A stretch of DNA of 64,000 nucleotides, taken from the NCBI GenBank assembly GCA_018287875.1, contig JAGVVL010000001.1, positions 7,316,001 to 7,380,000 of the forward strand, in the 5' to 3' direction. The translations under genes were made by a program, and so were the position numbers. The stretch's first letter is position 1, and the number at the start of each line of letters is the position of its first letter. The notes beneath the pieces are model-generated. The model searched no databases. It was not told the DNA's origin and saw only the letters and a list, made by a program, of their open reading frames with translations. Below, one piece after another: positions 34,812 through 48,651 of the stretch. The stretch is from Nigrospora sphaerica. Lineage: Eukaryota; Ascomycota; Sordariomycetes; Amphisphaeriales; Apiosporaceae.

Positions 34812-37800
34812 ATGGCCCCCAGTCCGAGAACCCCCCGCCAGGCAACCCTGAAGGCACCGCGTGCAAGATACGGCCCTTCACAGCCTGCGACCGAGTCCAG
34901 GCGCCGCGAGAGAGACGCGGGCTCCGTTGCCGCGACCGAACCACCTCCCAAGCGACGACGCTACGTGCCAGGTGGCCCGGGTGGGGGCGGTCGCTTCGTG
35001 GATAAGGAAGGTACCGACGTATCCGCCGGCCAGCCTAGCCCGGCAACTACGAGCAATCCTCGATCGCGAGCGCGTCCAAGCAATGCTGCTGTTGCTGCAT
35101 CACCCTCCATTTTGCCCCGCCGGGAACGCAGCACACGAACGCGAACCGCCACCCGGGCCGACCCAGACGACGAGATGCAGATCAGCTCTGCCGCCGCAGT
35201 GGCCGCAGCCGTCGTGCAGAGCGAAGGCTACAAGCCTAGAGAGGAGCGAGGCTGGGAGGAATTTCACCCCAATTTAGACATCGACGCCACCTTTATGGTT
35301 TTCCATGCCGACGATGTCGACGGAACCGCCAAATCCATACCCGTAACCCCCGCTGCGAACGCGCCCTCGACGGACCACAGCCACGAGAACTGCAGTCCCG
35401 TCAAGGACGCAAATGCCCCTTCGGAGAATACTATAGCCCCCCCGGCGGTGGGAAGCAGCAGCGCCGCACCCCCCGGGGCGCCGCCCGGAACACCCACGAG
35501 ACGACGCTCTGTACGACCCAGAGACACGTGGTTTCCTCATCGCAGCGACCTCGGCGCCACCCCGAAAACCCCCAAGGTCCTCCCCATCTTCAACCAGACC
35601 CCCAAGGAACGGCTCGATCTCAAGCTGCCATCCTACCGCAAAACCGACAGAATCCTTCTCTTTGAAAGTAAGACGTTTGGGCAGGCACGCTATGTCGACA
35701 AAGCCATGATGAATGTCGGGTACCAAGAGAGCGACAACTATATCAGGCCCGACCGTAGGCTCATCAAGGCGACGGATGGAAGTATCGAGGACGAGGCGGA
35801 CCAGGCTGCTGCACCTAAGCAGGATGGCGCCGAGCCGGGCGCACACGGGCACCTACTCGGCCGGGTGGAGTATGACATGGACGAACAGGATGATATGTGG
35901 CTGGAGGCATACAACACGCAACGCAAGTCATTCGGCTGGAACCCGGTCACTCGCGAGGTCTTCGAAATCACCATCACCAAGATCGAGAAGGAGTGGCATG
36001 CTCTGGAGAAGCGCATCCCTAAGCCTAACCCCAAGCCCCCGCAGACACACCGTCCGCGCTCGAGCTCAGCTGCCGCCGTAAATGGGGAGCCACAAGCAGG
36101 CGAAGAGCAGGACAGCAAGTGCGCGATATGCGACGACGGCGACTGCGAAAACACCAACGCGATTGTGTTCTGCGACGGCTGTGACCTGGCGGTTCACCAG
36201 GAGTGCTACGGCGTGCCCTTCATCCCCGAAGGCCAGTGGCTGTGTCGGAAATGCCAGCTCATCGGCCGCGGGATCCCGGTGAGTCCCTTTCCGCCCGTCG
36301 CACCGCCCCGTCACTTTTGCTGACTGGTGTGATTTCTAGACGTGCATCTTCTGCCCTAATTCCGACGGGGCCTTCAAGCAGACGAACTCGTCGAAATGGG
36401 CCCATCTTCTGTGTGCCATGTGGATCCCCGAGGTTACTCTGGGGAACCACACCTTCATGGAGCCTGTGATGGATGTCGATAAAGTCCCGAAAAGCCGCTG
36501 GAAGCTGACTTGTTACATATGTAATCAGCAGATGGGTGCTTGCATCCAGTGCGGCAACAAGTCATGCTACCAGGCCTTCCACGTGACCTGCGCCCGTCGA
36601 GCAAAGCTGTTCCTAAGGATGAAGAACAGTTCAGGGGCTCTGGATGTTCTTGACGGCAGCACCAACCTGAAAGCCCTTTGCGATAAGCACTGCCCTTCGG
36701 AATATGCCAAAGAAAACGACGTCACGCGTGCGACTAAACGAGCCAAGAAATTCTACAGAAAGACCATGAGGGATCGTATTTGGGCCAACAACCAAGCTTC
36801 TGCCATGGTCCTTGCTGCGACACACCGCCAAGCTATCACGGACCACCCACCGGACGAGTCTCAGATGACTGGCGCAAAGCTTTCGGCCGTTCTTGGGGAC
36901 TCGAAGAGGAACCAGCACGGCAAACCAATATGGAAGCTCCCATCCGGCGCCCCCGTCATTCCCCAAGCTGTCTTCGAGATTGTCGAGGCGTCTCTGCAAA
37001 GATTCGCGTTTCTCAAACGTAGGGAGTTTGTAAGCGATGCCTGTCGCTACTGGACGCTTAAACGCGAGATGCGTAGGGGTGCCGCGCTTCTCAAGCGCCT
37101 TCAGCTCCAGATGGAAACGTTTTCTTCCATGGAGCTCACGCGGCGAAACTTCGCTGCGATGGGTCCGTCTGGCAAAGCTCGGCTGTCTAGGCGCATCGAA
37201 TTTGCCGAGATTCTGATTAGGGACCTTGAGCAGCTCCAGGCCATGTCTTGGGATGTTGTCGAGCGCGAGCGATGCAAGCTCGAAGCCGCCGAATTGGAGC
37301 AGGACTTCGTCGATACCTGCTATTTCCCCGTCCACAAAACCTTACCACCTATCGTGGAGAAAGCAATCATGTTAGTAGTTGCTACCGGGCGCCGTGGAAT
37401 GTGTACTGACCTCTGCTTTAGACTGGACAAGAAGTTGTTCCGTGAGGGCCTGTTGAGGCTGCAAGACAGAGTCGATGAGCGGGTATATACCACCATCCTC
37501 GCATTTGCACATGATTTGTGTGAAGTCATCAACGTCGGCATCAACTCCGAACCCGAGCCTCAGGCACCCATGCCACCAAAATTCGACACCGTGGTAGCCC
37601 CTGCCGTACGGGCCGACTTTTCCGATATTCGGGATCGCAAGAAGCTGGGAAAGAGGATCCTGAAATCCGTGCAACCGCAGCTTGAGGCAGGGTTGCGCCT
37701 CGAAACCGAAGCAACCGGGAAATCATTCGACAGCCTCAAGCAAGAGTTGGAGGCCATGGTCGATGCCAGCCTGGTGCTGCGCCAGAATACCGTATCCACG

Positions 37801-38511
37801 ACAGCCGACGCTGAACAAAGCCAGGATGTCATTATGGTGGATTCTTCGAATGACATTGCCGTGGAAGCTGATCCCGCGGAGGACAACTTCGGCGGGAGCG
37901 CGCCAGAGCAGGCAGACACTGCAATGGATGACAAGGGAGCTGGCGAGGCCGCAGGGGACGGTAATATTGAAGTCAAAACCTTGAGCCTGGAGAACGAGGC
38001 CAGTGCCGACGCCTCTGTGGCAGATGCCTCGGCCGTCGGCACTGGCAACGAAGAGACGGCGACGAGCGAAGAAAACGGAGGGGTTCGAACGAACGGAATC
38101 AAGGCGGCGGCAGATACTCCTCCGTCGACCAATGGCTATGCCGCAGCAGCACCGTCATCGCAGCCAGCCCAGCCAGCGCCCCCCACGCCTCCTCAGTCGA
38201 ATGGAAGCTTTGGTCGTGACCAGGCCAACGTCCTTGTGGATGGCGGGGTTCCTTGGTACCTCAAAGGTTTCGAGCCCGAGGGCACATCCGCGTTACAGGA
38301 ACAGTGGCTGGGCCGGGAAGCCATTCGGGGCCTCAGCGAGGAGCTCACGGAGATGGACGAGGACGAGTTGAATGGCCTTGGCGTTGATTTCGGCAACGAG
38401 GGGACTGACACGTCGTCCACAAACGTCAACACGGTGGAGGCGAGCACCCACACCCCCGCCAAGAAGCCACCGAGACCGAGGAAACGCAAGACGACGTATC
38501 GGAGACGATGA
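34812..38511 (+). CDS. NTO1: EPL1/PHD-finger chromatin protein, Nto1/BRPF-like (NuA3 histone acetyltransferase subunit)
   Basis: Exons 34812-36278, 36340-37370 and 37422-38511, product 1195 aa. A basic, Pro/Ser-rich N-terminus leads into an EPL1-type region at about 255-400 (KLPSYRKTDRILLFE; RVEYDMDEQDDMWL). A PHD finger follows at about 437-481 (CAICDDGDCENTN ... DGCDLAVHQECYG). The extended second PHD (490-605) has CIFCPNSDGAFKQT, WAHLLCAMWIPEV and CYICNQQMGACIQC ... CYQAFHVTCARRA. The section after it (RRGAALLKRLQLQ and on to FREGLLRLQDRV) matches the helical region downstream of the PHDs in Nto1/BRPF proteins. The C-terminus is an acidic, low-complexity tail ending in a basic patch. By family, it reads histone H3 tails and scaffolds the MYST acetyltransferase in the nucleus. 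The second intron (37371-37421, GTTAGT ... CTGAC ... TTTAG) is 51 nt and stop-free, so intron retention would add 17 codons. Confidence 0.92.
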
Positions 38512-40344
38512 GCCGCGACAGGCTGGGGCGCGTGTGGATAGCAGGTCTAGCGGAGCCTGCAGCGGCGTTGGCACGTGTGATGGCCCTGCAAGTTTCCATA
38601 TCTACCTATTTGCTTGCGCTTCTGTTGGGAGTTTTCAAAGAGCGTTTATGCAGCCTACCTAGAGCTGACGGTGTATCAGGACGCTTGCGTGGCGTTCGAC
38701 TGGCGTTGGGGTGGCCCGATGGCCATGAGGCGTCGCCATTGTTGGCCGGTGTTTTGTTTTTACTACATTAAATTCCAGCCGTGGGAACCAGATTTCTATC
38801 CCTACCCAGAGTTGGCCCCATTCGGCCATACCCTTCCAGAAGATCTGGGCATATCCGAGACCCAATATCCACGAGTGGTGTGTGAGCGTGTGTTCGAGTA
38901 TTCACAAGGTGGCAATTGGTGACCCGTTTGGTGGTCCGAGTAAGCCCTACCTGACGTCCTACGTCCCTACCTAGTATACAATGCATTCAAGAGTCGGCAT
39001 CGACACAGGTAGGGTAACTCGACCAGCCGCGGGACCATGTCCGGGCTCATTCTCACAACAAGGGCATTCGCAAGTCCTCCAGGCTCGAGAACACTGCTCC
39101 CCTGCTACTCCTTTGCTCTGAACAAACGGCGCGGGGGAAAGTGAGCTACCCGGCGGTGGACGAGGTCGTGATGTACAACAACACCACCGGCCGAGTCTAC
39201 GCCGATAGCCTCGTGGGATGCGAGGACGTCGTCATTGAACCGAGGTCGGACGACAGGAAGGCAAGCCACCCGGACCTGCGCAGAGAGGCGACTGCGCCCA
39301 CCCCCGGCCAATCAGCTCCGGGCCGTGGCAGAATGTTTCGCAGGCCGGCGTGCATCATGTGACGGGGCGGCCGGCAAGAGGGGGAGACGAGGGAGATTGT
39401 GCAGCAAGCGGGCTATACCGAGGAGCAGTTAGGTACGAGCATGTATTACAGGCCTATGTATATACTGTGCGGTGGCATTCCCCCAACGTGGGGCACGAGA
39501 CGCGGCGACGCGGACCAAATCCAACCCCGCGTGGCCAAACTTGGATACTTATGTAACTATCGTCGCTTTATACCGGTCGGGGGGAGGGGAGGGTTGGCAA
39601 TCGAGTCCGTCGGGGAGGTACCTGGGCCATGATGAACAGCAGGTTCGGTACCGGTTGTCGTCCAACGCGCACACTACCTAAAGACACTCAGCTAACCGAT
39701 GCAGGCCATACCTTCAGTGAGGGGCGGCGCAATGAGGGGCAATGGCCAAGCTGGGCGGCTAGGTTGGTTCTTACGCAAGACAAACCCGCCCTACAAGCCG
39801 CTGTTGTTTGGTTGATGTCATGCGTCACGCGCCTCGACTCAAACGTCGACGACCGCGGCCACGGTCACGGTCGCGTACCCGCCCCCTGGGCCGCCTGGGG
39901 CATGGCGTGAGAAAGCCCCAGCTCCCCCAGCCGGGCCGGACAAGGCAGCGATGGCTCGCTCTGGCTGTGCGGGCGGTGCGCGTCCTCAGCCCGTCATTGG
40001 GCGTAGGCGAGGAGCGGCATGACGAAGAGCCATCTAGCCCGAGCCGTGCAAGCCGTGCGTCTTTGCCTATCTCGGGTCTGCCCAGCTGCTTCGAATGGAC
40101 CTAGAGCCGGGAAGCCATGCCGGAGCGAAAGGCGCAGCCAAGCGGCCGGAAGCAGGGTGGTATTATTAGTATGTAGTAGTGGAAAGGAAGACCAGGCTCT
40201 CTGGAGTGCAGGCTGGGTGAACCCTGTCGCCGGTAGAGCCCACGCGCTGTTCGTAGTCCCGTCGGGGAAATCTTAGTTTTATTGGAACGGAAAAAGACGA
40301 AAGTCTCGCGCCCTGGCCTCCCGGATCCTGCCTCTCCTCTCTTT

Positions 40345-40368
40345 CCCTCTCCCTCTCCCTCTCCCTCT
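40345..40368. repeat. (CCCTCT)4 hexanucleotide repeat
   Basis: Four perfect tandem copies of CCCTCT lie within a longer pyrimidine tract. Confidence 0.85.
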
Positions 40369-41385
40369 CTCACCACAAAGCCAGCACGAGAGATGTGGAG
40401 GCCACGGGGGGCCCGGGGGGAGGGATGTTTGGGGAATGCGCGCTGCAAGCTCCGCCTGCCGCTGCCGTCTCGTCGGTTTTTTTTAAACATGACTTGCGGC
40501 GATGGTGAGTGGGCAAGGGAGCGCTCAGTTGCAGCCGTGAAGCAGACCAAAGCAAGTAAGCCGCTCGGTTGCTGAGCGAGCTGATGTCGCGTAGTGAGAG
40601 GAGGGTGAGGGAGGGAGGGGAGGGGAGGGGAAAGGGCGGCGCGTTCTCTCGGTCTGGGCCGGACTAGTGGAAGGAGGAGGGAGAAATGACAAAGGGGCGG
40701 CCGTGGTGGTCAGGCTGGTGAATCTGCTAGCACTATGGATGTAGGTAGATAGCAGCTAGGTAGCTATGTATGTATGGAGTACGAGTAGGTAGAGAGAGAG
40801 TGAACATCAGATGCATGCATGCTAGCTGCTCCTCTTCCCCTGGCCCGACACGAGAAACCTACCTACACGCCTAGGGAAAGGAAGAGGCCGAAATATAAGC
40901 CGGACGAGTATAACTTGGGTACGTAGAGCAAGCGTGCTAGGCAGCCCGCTTGCCCGCCTCGGCAGGTCAGCTTGGCCGGCACTCGTGTTTGGTTGGTGCT
41001 GCAGGGAGGGGGGCCGGTCAGGGTTGGAATTGCATTCTGGGAGGCCGTACAGCTGGGCCTGGCGTCCTCAGCCAAGAGGAGGGATTGGTGAGTGGGGGAG
41101 CGATGCCCAATTGGACCTGGAAGATGAAACCACCTTCTGCCCTGCCCAACGACGACAGCGCGCCGGCCAGTAAACGGCCAGTATTAGCTGTTTACTAGCC
41201 TAGCCTTGTCAGTGAGATATGATCGAGAGGCAAGCTGGGTAGAGCAGCTACCAGGGCGCGATTGGGGGGGGGGGGCCGGATTGTCGGGCTGAATGGGGAG
41301 GGAGACGAACGAGGACGAAACAAAAAGAGAGAGGACCGAAAGGGAGGGGGACAGACGAGAAGGTGAGGGAGGGGAAGTGCGCAGT

Positions 41386-41427
41386 TGTGTGTGTGTGTGT
41401 GTGTGTGTGGGAGAGACTGTGCTCTCT

Positions 41428-41462
<35 letters not shown>
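41386..41462. repeat. Compound microsatellite (TG)12 ... (CT)n ... (TG)16
   Basis: Two TG tracts (41386-41409 and 41431-41462) are separated by a short GA/CT-containing linker. Long GT tracts of this kind can adopt Z-DNA. Confidence 0.93.
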
Positions 41463-41463
<1 letters not shown>

Positions 41464-43288
41464 CAGCGTCCAGTGTGTGTGCGTGTGATGTATGGAGTAT
41501 GGATGAATGGAGGGATGGATGGATGTGGCGGCGGGTGCTTCGAACTGCTTAGGCGGACAACGCGTTAGGTACCTCCCTCCTTGGATGCTGGGGGGAAGGG
41601 CGTTGAGGACATCCATCTTACTGACGTTTACTCTGATTCAGGTGCTTCCAGTTCGGCTGTTTATCGTTACCGCCGCCGACGCCGCGCCTATTCTCTCACG
41701 GGCCAGGTTGCATGCCCATGGATGACAATGATGATCTGTGCTGCTGTTGTTTTGCCTACGAGAGAGCCGGATGGCTAGCAGGATATGAGAGCCCGTGTGT
41801 AAGATATGTACCTAGCCCCATATGTATGCTGCCCAGCACCCGACCTTTATGAGCAGGTGGGATCCCCATTCATCCCGATCCCGACGCTGCTAGTTGCCGC
41901 TTGGTGGTGTCGCCTCGTAGCTGCTGCCGCTGCGGTCACTGCCCGCTGCACACCCTGTCTGGGCCCGCGAGCAACAAACATCCGTCCACGCCGTCTCGAC
42001 CTTTTTCCCTCTTCCATCCCTTCCCCCTCCCCCCAAAAGAAGTCGGACCCCGCGACGAACAACATAACGAACAAACCCCCCCAAAAAGGCGATTCACCCA
42101 TTTCCCTGGCGACCGAGAAATAGAACAGGATTTTTGGCTGTCCGCCTCTCGCTGTCATCTCCCGTAGCATAGCCCAACCCCGCGTGAGCTCACGAGGGCC
42201 CGCCAGACGCCTCGCTGCCCCGTGCCAAACGGCGACCTTTCCAATCCTCTCCCCCATTGTTTTGAGTGCTCTTGCCTCGATCCAGCAGAACGCGTGCAAC
42301 AACACGCACTCACTGCCTGCGACCAAAAGACCGCAACGTGTTGCAGCCCCCATCGCACCGCCGCGCAACCGACAACCGTACTTCCTGGAATCTTTCCCTA
42401 CTTGCCCAGACGACAACCGCATTTTTCCTGCCCTCCCGCATCGCCGTCCAGAGTTACGTCCTGCTCTTCGTCTCCTACTTTTACCAAACCCCAAAGGGCG
42501 AGCAATCTGAGTCCACTGTCCCCCCCCTCCCCTCGGACCGGATTCTCTGGCCCAACTCGAGTTTTTTTTTCTCATCCCCCTTCGACATCAATCCCGACGA
42601 CGGCGACTAGTGTTCCATCACTTCTCGGTTTTCATCCATCGGAACCATCCCAACTCGTTGACGCCGACCCGCATACGCATCGACCGCTGCAGCAGGCGAA
42701 AAACCCGCTCCAGACAATTTCGACTCGTCGCCATTGCGCCGCCGTCGTCCCCGACGTCTTTGTCCACCAGGTATCCTACGCAGCCACCTGTCGCATTTCG
42801 ACGTCTCTTCATTCGCACAGGCACCGCCGTTGTTTTCGCAAGCTCCCACGGCGAGCTGCGCTACAGCTGAGATCACTTCACTGTGGGTTTCCCTTCCCTC
42901 GTCCCCGGGCAAAAATTCCTCGCCCTTCCGCCCGTACCCAGCCAGTTTGGGTAATCAAATCCACCACCACCCGCCGCCGTCCCCTCATCCCCACCCCAGT
43001 GATCTCGACCACACCTAGCCCTGGATCGACGCCTACACCGACCACCACCAGTCCCTGACAGCCGACCCTCTCCATCCCTATCCATACTTTCGCGTGATTT
43101 CGACCCAGGCGAAAAAATACTGACCTTGCCTGTGCCGCATACAGGACACGAAGTGCATCATTTCTGATTTGGGCTTCATCGCGACTTCCCCAGACGGCGA
43201 CTCTACTCACCCCCCCTTGGACTGCCTTGCATCCACCACGACGACATAAAGTGTTGCACGCCGTTTCCCTGGCAGGTGAGGATATACG

Positions 43289-44467
<1,179 letters not shown>

Positions 44468-45909
44468 GAATGAAAGAATTTATACGAACGTATTGGTCTA
44501 TCTAGGTTCGGCCGTCGATAATCGGAATCCGCCACGCCGCTTTCCCTCCCTACTGCGAGTCGCCCGCCGAGCCGAGCCGAGTCGACGACGGGAGAAGGTC
44601 ATCTTGCGGCAGGGCCATCCCTACTGGCAAGATGGGGCCTCTCTGCATACACACACTGTTCGAGTGCAACCGCCTTCCAGCTTACGACGACGGCAGCTGG
44701 TCTCCGCCTCCCAGCGCCTCTTATGCCAGATGTCGCCATTGATGAACGAGTTGGACGGTCGAGTTGACGAGGAATGTTGCTATTACACGCGAAAACCAAT
44801 AAAATCAGGCTTCTTTTTTCATTTGGGACTCTTTCACTCGTGTTCGCCCACTACCCCGCGTGCACGCGGAACCAGCGTGGGGGAAGTTCTCTAGAGTCTG
44901 TCGTTTTCCCCCTTTGCCTCACCTTTTAACGAGTTCATACAGCAAGTCTCAACGTGTCCCACATCGCGGCCGTTTTTCCCGTTGCCATCTCTACTCACTA
45001 CCTCTAGGCCCGGCTCGGGAGGTGAACAGAGATGGTTTTGTTGCGCGCACCGCGGCCCGTATTCTATTCCTCGGCTATACTGCTGGCAGCCGTCTGCCTG
45101 CCTTAGCTAGCCTTGACGACGCCGTCCGTACCTTGCCGGAACCGACAACGGACACATGGTAACAAAAAAAAAAAGTAGCCCTCGAGCGACGACTTGACGA
45201 AAATCAGGCCATGAACTGGAGGGATTCAATCGACCCGCATCCCGTTGGCCGAATTCGCTTTGGCTGCACGCATCTCTGCGGATCTGTTGGAGCCCGTTTG
45301 TGATCTAGCTCGGCATGCCTGAATTGTTCTCGAGTCATGAGTAATTGGTGTACCTGGCGGGTTTTTCGGCAGTGCCTGATAATGGTATATCCGGCTCAAA
45401 TTCACATGCGAACGGGGCAGGGGTGTGCCTCGTAATACAATGCTATGATTAGAACAACTTGTCAAAAGCGCCGCATGTCATCACGACGACCCTCCCGCGG
45501 CTGGCGAAATAGCGAGACAACGTGCTTGTTGCAATCACCTCGGCGGAGGATCGACAACGGCGATAATTCAAACACCGAGACGCCATTTTTACGTTCTCTC
45601 CACCAGGGCAATCGTTGGTGATACGATGCGCACCCGATTCCCTGCATGGCTCTTTGCAATGCCGGCGGTGCTTGTCACTGTTGAAACTGTGGCCACGTAC
45701 CTATGCCCAACTGCAACGGATTAACTCGGAGCCCTGTCGGAATGAGAGCGAGGCCGAGTAGCAATTCGCCTGTGCTCGCGACCTAGCTCTCAGATACAAT
45801 TACCAGTAGGTAGCTATGATCGTATATCGTGTAGGGTCGCATGGTGAGGATTGTCACGCCTGGGCACGCAACCGACCCGACGTGGCCCGGAGGGAGGGGG
45901 TTTCTTTCC
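44468..45909. other. Convergent 3' intergenic region
   Basis: These 1.4 kb lie between the stops of PP1 (+) and the Rdx protein (-). An AATAAA at 44798-44803, about 330 bases after the PP1 stop, is a candidate polyadenylation signal. An A12 run lies at about 45163. No gene was recognised. Confidence 0.6.
44798..44803 (+). terminator. Candidate PP1 polyadenylation signal (AATAAA)
   Basis: A canonical AATAAA hexamer lies downstream of the PP1 stop codon on the coding strand. Fungal poly(A) signals are degenerate, so this is only suggestive. Confidence 0.4.
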
Positions 45910-46634
45910 TCACGGCTGGCAATCTTCGCAGGCTTCTTTACCGGCCGCGTCCGCTTCCGGCTTGTTTGAGCCAGCGGCTGGGGCGCCAGGGGCGGGAACG
46001 GCAGCGACAGCAGCCTCGCGGGCTTCGACGGCGTGGTTCCTGTCGACGTGGCCCAGGTCCCGGCCGGGCTCGATGACATCGCGCACGCGGCGCTTGAGCT
46101 CCTTGGTCTCGGGGAAGCCGCCGTCGGCCTTGCGGTCCCACAGGACGCGGGGTTGCGGTGGGCCCGAGGTGGACGCGGCGGCGGTCACGATGTCGACGAC
46201 AAAGGTGCCGCCGGTGGAGGGCTGAAGGGCGACCTCGCCCAGGGCGGTCGAGAAGGTCGAGAGGAGCTCCTGGGCATACTGGTAGGTGGGCGAGAGCCAG
46301 GGGGAAGGGCGAGTCAGCCGGACTGCTTGCATTGATCGCGGGGACAGTCGGTGGTGGTGGTGGCTTTGGCGGGAGTGAATGGAGGAGGGGGAAGGGGTGT
46401 AATGTAGGGAAAAGGTCGTCGCGGCGCGGAAAGGGAGAGAAGACGGGCGGGAGCCGGCCGGGGCGCAAAACTCACGTATGCGGCTCGCAGCATCCACTTG
46501 CATTGCGTGCAGAAGCGGATGGTGACACGCGGCAACATCGTGGGGTCGAGCACGGGACCAGGCGCCGCCGCCGCCGCCGACGAAGACGACGATGACGGAA
46601 GGGCGGCGGCTATGGTGGTCGTATGGTGGTCCAT
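45910..46634 (-). CDS. Rdx (SelW/SelT/SelH) thioredoxin-like family protein
   Basis: Exons (minus) 46634-46476 and 46278-45910, product 175 aa. The intron is 197 nt with a GTGAGT donor; joining gives the conserved WMLRAAYYAQELLSTF. The Rdx fold starts with a beta strand and the redox motif FCTQC (Cys42-x-x-Cys45), equivalent to CxxU in animal selenoprotein W, with Cys in place of selenocysteine as expected in fungi. The conserved LWDRKADGGFPETKELKRRVRDVI closes the domain (stretch begins at about residue 95). The N-terminal 30 residues are Ser/Ala low complexity, and the C-terminal 45 are Ala/Pro-rich, ending in KEACEDCQP with two further cysteines. The likely role is thiol redox chemistry in the cytosol; the physiological partner is unknown. 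The start is the ATG at 46634, since no ATG lies just upstream in frame. Confidence 0.87.
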
Positions 46635-48651
46635 GGCGCTTTTCAATGGAAGGGGCGGGGGAAGGAGGGAGGGAATAACAAGTGCGCTAAAACCACCTGA
46701 AGTCCCGAGGGGGGGGAAGGTAACGGATGGACGAGATTTTGGTTGGCTTGCGCGGGGGTGGGATGGATGACTTATGTATCCCCAATGTATGATGTACTGG
46801 AGTTATTCTCTCGAAGGGGTTCTGCATCGTCATCCGTAACTACTTTTCCCGATGATGGGTGGACGGGCGGGGTGCTCTCTTTGCAAGGTGGGGGGGGGGA
46901 TTGGGTGTGTGCACTGGCGCTGGGAGGTAGAAAGAACTTGTAGGGTGGGACAAGCACCAACGTTGTTAATGCCGTCCACCCATCCCAATCACACTTCCCC
47001 CCCTCCCCGTACTCCCCGCTGTAGGTTGGGACGTAGGCAACCTGTAGTTTCATGGATGAAGTGGTTGTATGATTGCATGTACATACATACATACATTCCG
47101 GTAACTCGCCGGGGGAGCGTCAGGCGAGATGGACAAACGGAGCGGGAGTCGGCCCATAGACCACGTCGCATTCCACTTTCAGGGATCCCGCAACGGGCCG
47201 GTCGTTAAGCGGGCGTGTGGTGGTACGACTTGCAGCCCCCGCGTGCATCCCACAAACCCATCGGGCGGCGGGTGCACTTGCACACCCGTAGACCGTGTAT
47301 GGACGTAAATTCATCCCAAACCCCCACCACCAACACCACCTTCCCTGGCCCTTTCCATTTTGATTCCATCATACGGCCGGCTCATCGCACCGCAGGTGCC
47401 ACCTGACGAAAACAGGTCGGTCGTTTGGATGCGGGTTCGTACAGGTAGGGAGAGTGCGGTAGCAAGTCGTCTTCTCGCTCTCGCACCTTGCGTTTTGTGT
47501 AGAGTTCAGCTGAGGAGGAGGAGGAGGAGGAGGGAGAGCGGAAAACTTTGTTCGCATCCGGAGAGGGAAGGGGGAGGGATATCACCACGTCCTGCCCGGA
47601 ATGGCACTGAGGACGATCCCGGAGCCGCAGGAGAGGTGGTTGTCTGGGGGGCCAGAGTCGGTATACGAATAAATGTTACGCATAACATGTCGACGTCGAA
47701 AGAGATAACCCCCCCCCCCTTTGTTCCCCGGATGGCGGGCGGGCGGCGTATACGGGCGGCGTATACGGGCGGGTTGGTGCTCCATTGTTCTCACCCCGGC
47801 CCTTGGGATGACTGATTGGGCAGCCGATGAGTTCCCCCCTTAAAACACATGCAAGGATCCATCCACGGCCAGCCCATAGGGTCATACATGCCTTGCGCGA
47901 CGTTCCCATGGTGGTCTGTCGTTCGTCTTCCCGCTTCCACCGTCTCTCTCCCCGTCCCGGGCGGGATCTGCGCCGTGGGCCCGGCAGCCGGCAAGCGACC
48001 GACGGCCCAAGGGGGCCTGGCTGCCAGCACGACCCCGTGACGATATCTCGCATCTGGGTGGTTGTTCGAGTGCCCGTGGTCGAGCGAGTGTGCGGTGCCT
48101 CGGATGAGACACACAGGCCCGCTGCCAGACACCGTCATCCGGCTACTGTTCTGCACCATCACTCGTTTTTGTTGGGGACCGAGCAAAGTCAAAAAACGGA
48201 GTACAGGCTTGGAATAGAATAAATACAAGATCAAGAACCCGCCCAGAACAACCTGCCTGCCTTTTTGTTTTGGTTGTGGAATGGGCCGCCAGTCCTGGGC
48301 CCTTCCGACCCTTCTCCAATACATATATCATAGCAAAAGAAAACGAGAATTATCGTAAATTGCCTCACCCACCCGGCTTCCCTGGGCGCTCCGCTGCTGC
48401 TCGACTCGGGGTATTATGATTCGTTGTACGTCCTCGTACCTCCTCCGCATCGCTTGGTTGACGACCGGTCCAGCGTCTCGACCGTGGAGCGGACCGCCCG
48501 CTCGCTTAATCCTTCGTTCGTCGCACAGGTACGAATGGCCTGCCTGTGTTGTCTTTCATGGTGCCGCCAGACTCGGTGCATCATGGGGCGCTCTCGGCGG
48601 CCCCCTTTGCTCTTGACCGTCCCACAGTGGGTGCTGACCCAGGTTACGGCT
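46635..48651. other. Intergenic region, no gene seen
   Basis: This 2-kb stretch between two minus-strand genes contains the Rdx promoter, a GAG/GGA trinucleotide tract at about 47512-47533 and a 13-bp tandem duplication at 47741-47766. A 177-codon minus frame at 47791-48324 has no recognisable feature. Confidence 0.55.
47741..47766. repeat. 13-bp perfect tandem duplication
   Basis: Two exact copies of GGGCGGCGTATAC (47741-47753 and 47754-47766) are followed by a partial third (GGGCGG). Confidence 0.85.

Larger units (their letters stand above)
38512..43288. other. Intergenic region, no gene seen
   Basis: This 4.8-kb stretch contains a (CCCTCT)4 tract at 40345-40368, TAGGTA-type words near 40742-40770 and 40860, and a compound GT/CT/TG microsatellite at 41386-41462. 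The last 1.2 kb (about 42100-43288) is strongly C/T-rich and is the likely promoter and long leader of the PP1 gene. Frames there (for example 42222-43058) are Pro/Ser/Thr/Arg-rich with no domain and are probably pyrimidine-tract artefacts. Confidence 0.55.

Noticed and set aside
41293..41568. Cys/Val-repeat peptide across the TG tract
   Set aside because: It is produced only by the dinucleotide repeat (VCVC pattern).
42222..43058. 278-codon plus-strand frame upstream of PP1
   Set aside because: Pro/Ser/Thr/Arg-rich translation of a long CT-rich leader; no domain, and it overlaps the probable PP1 5' UTR.
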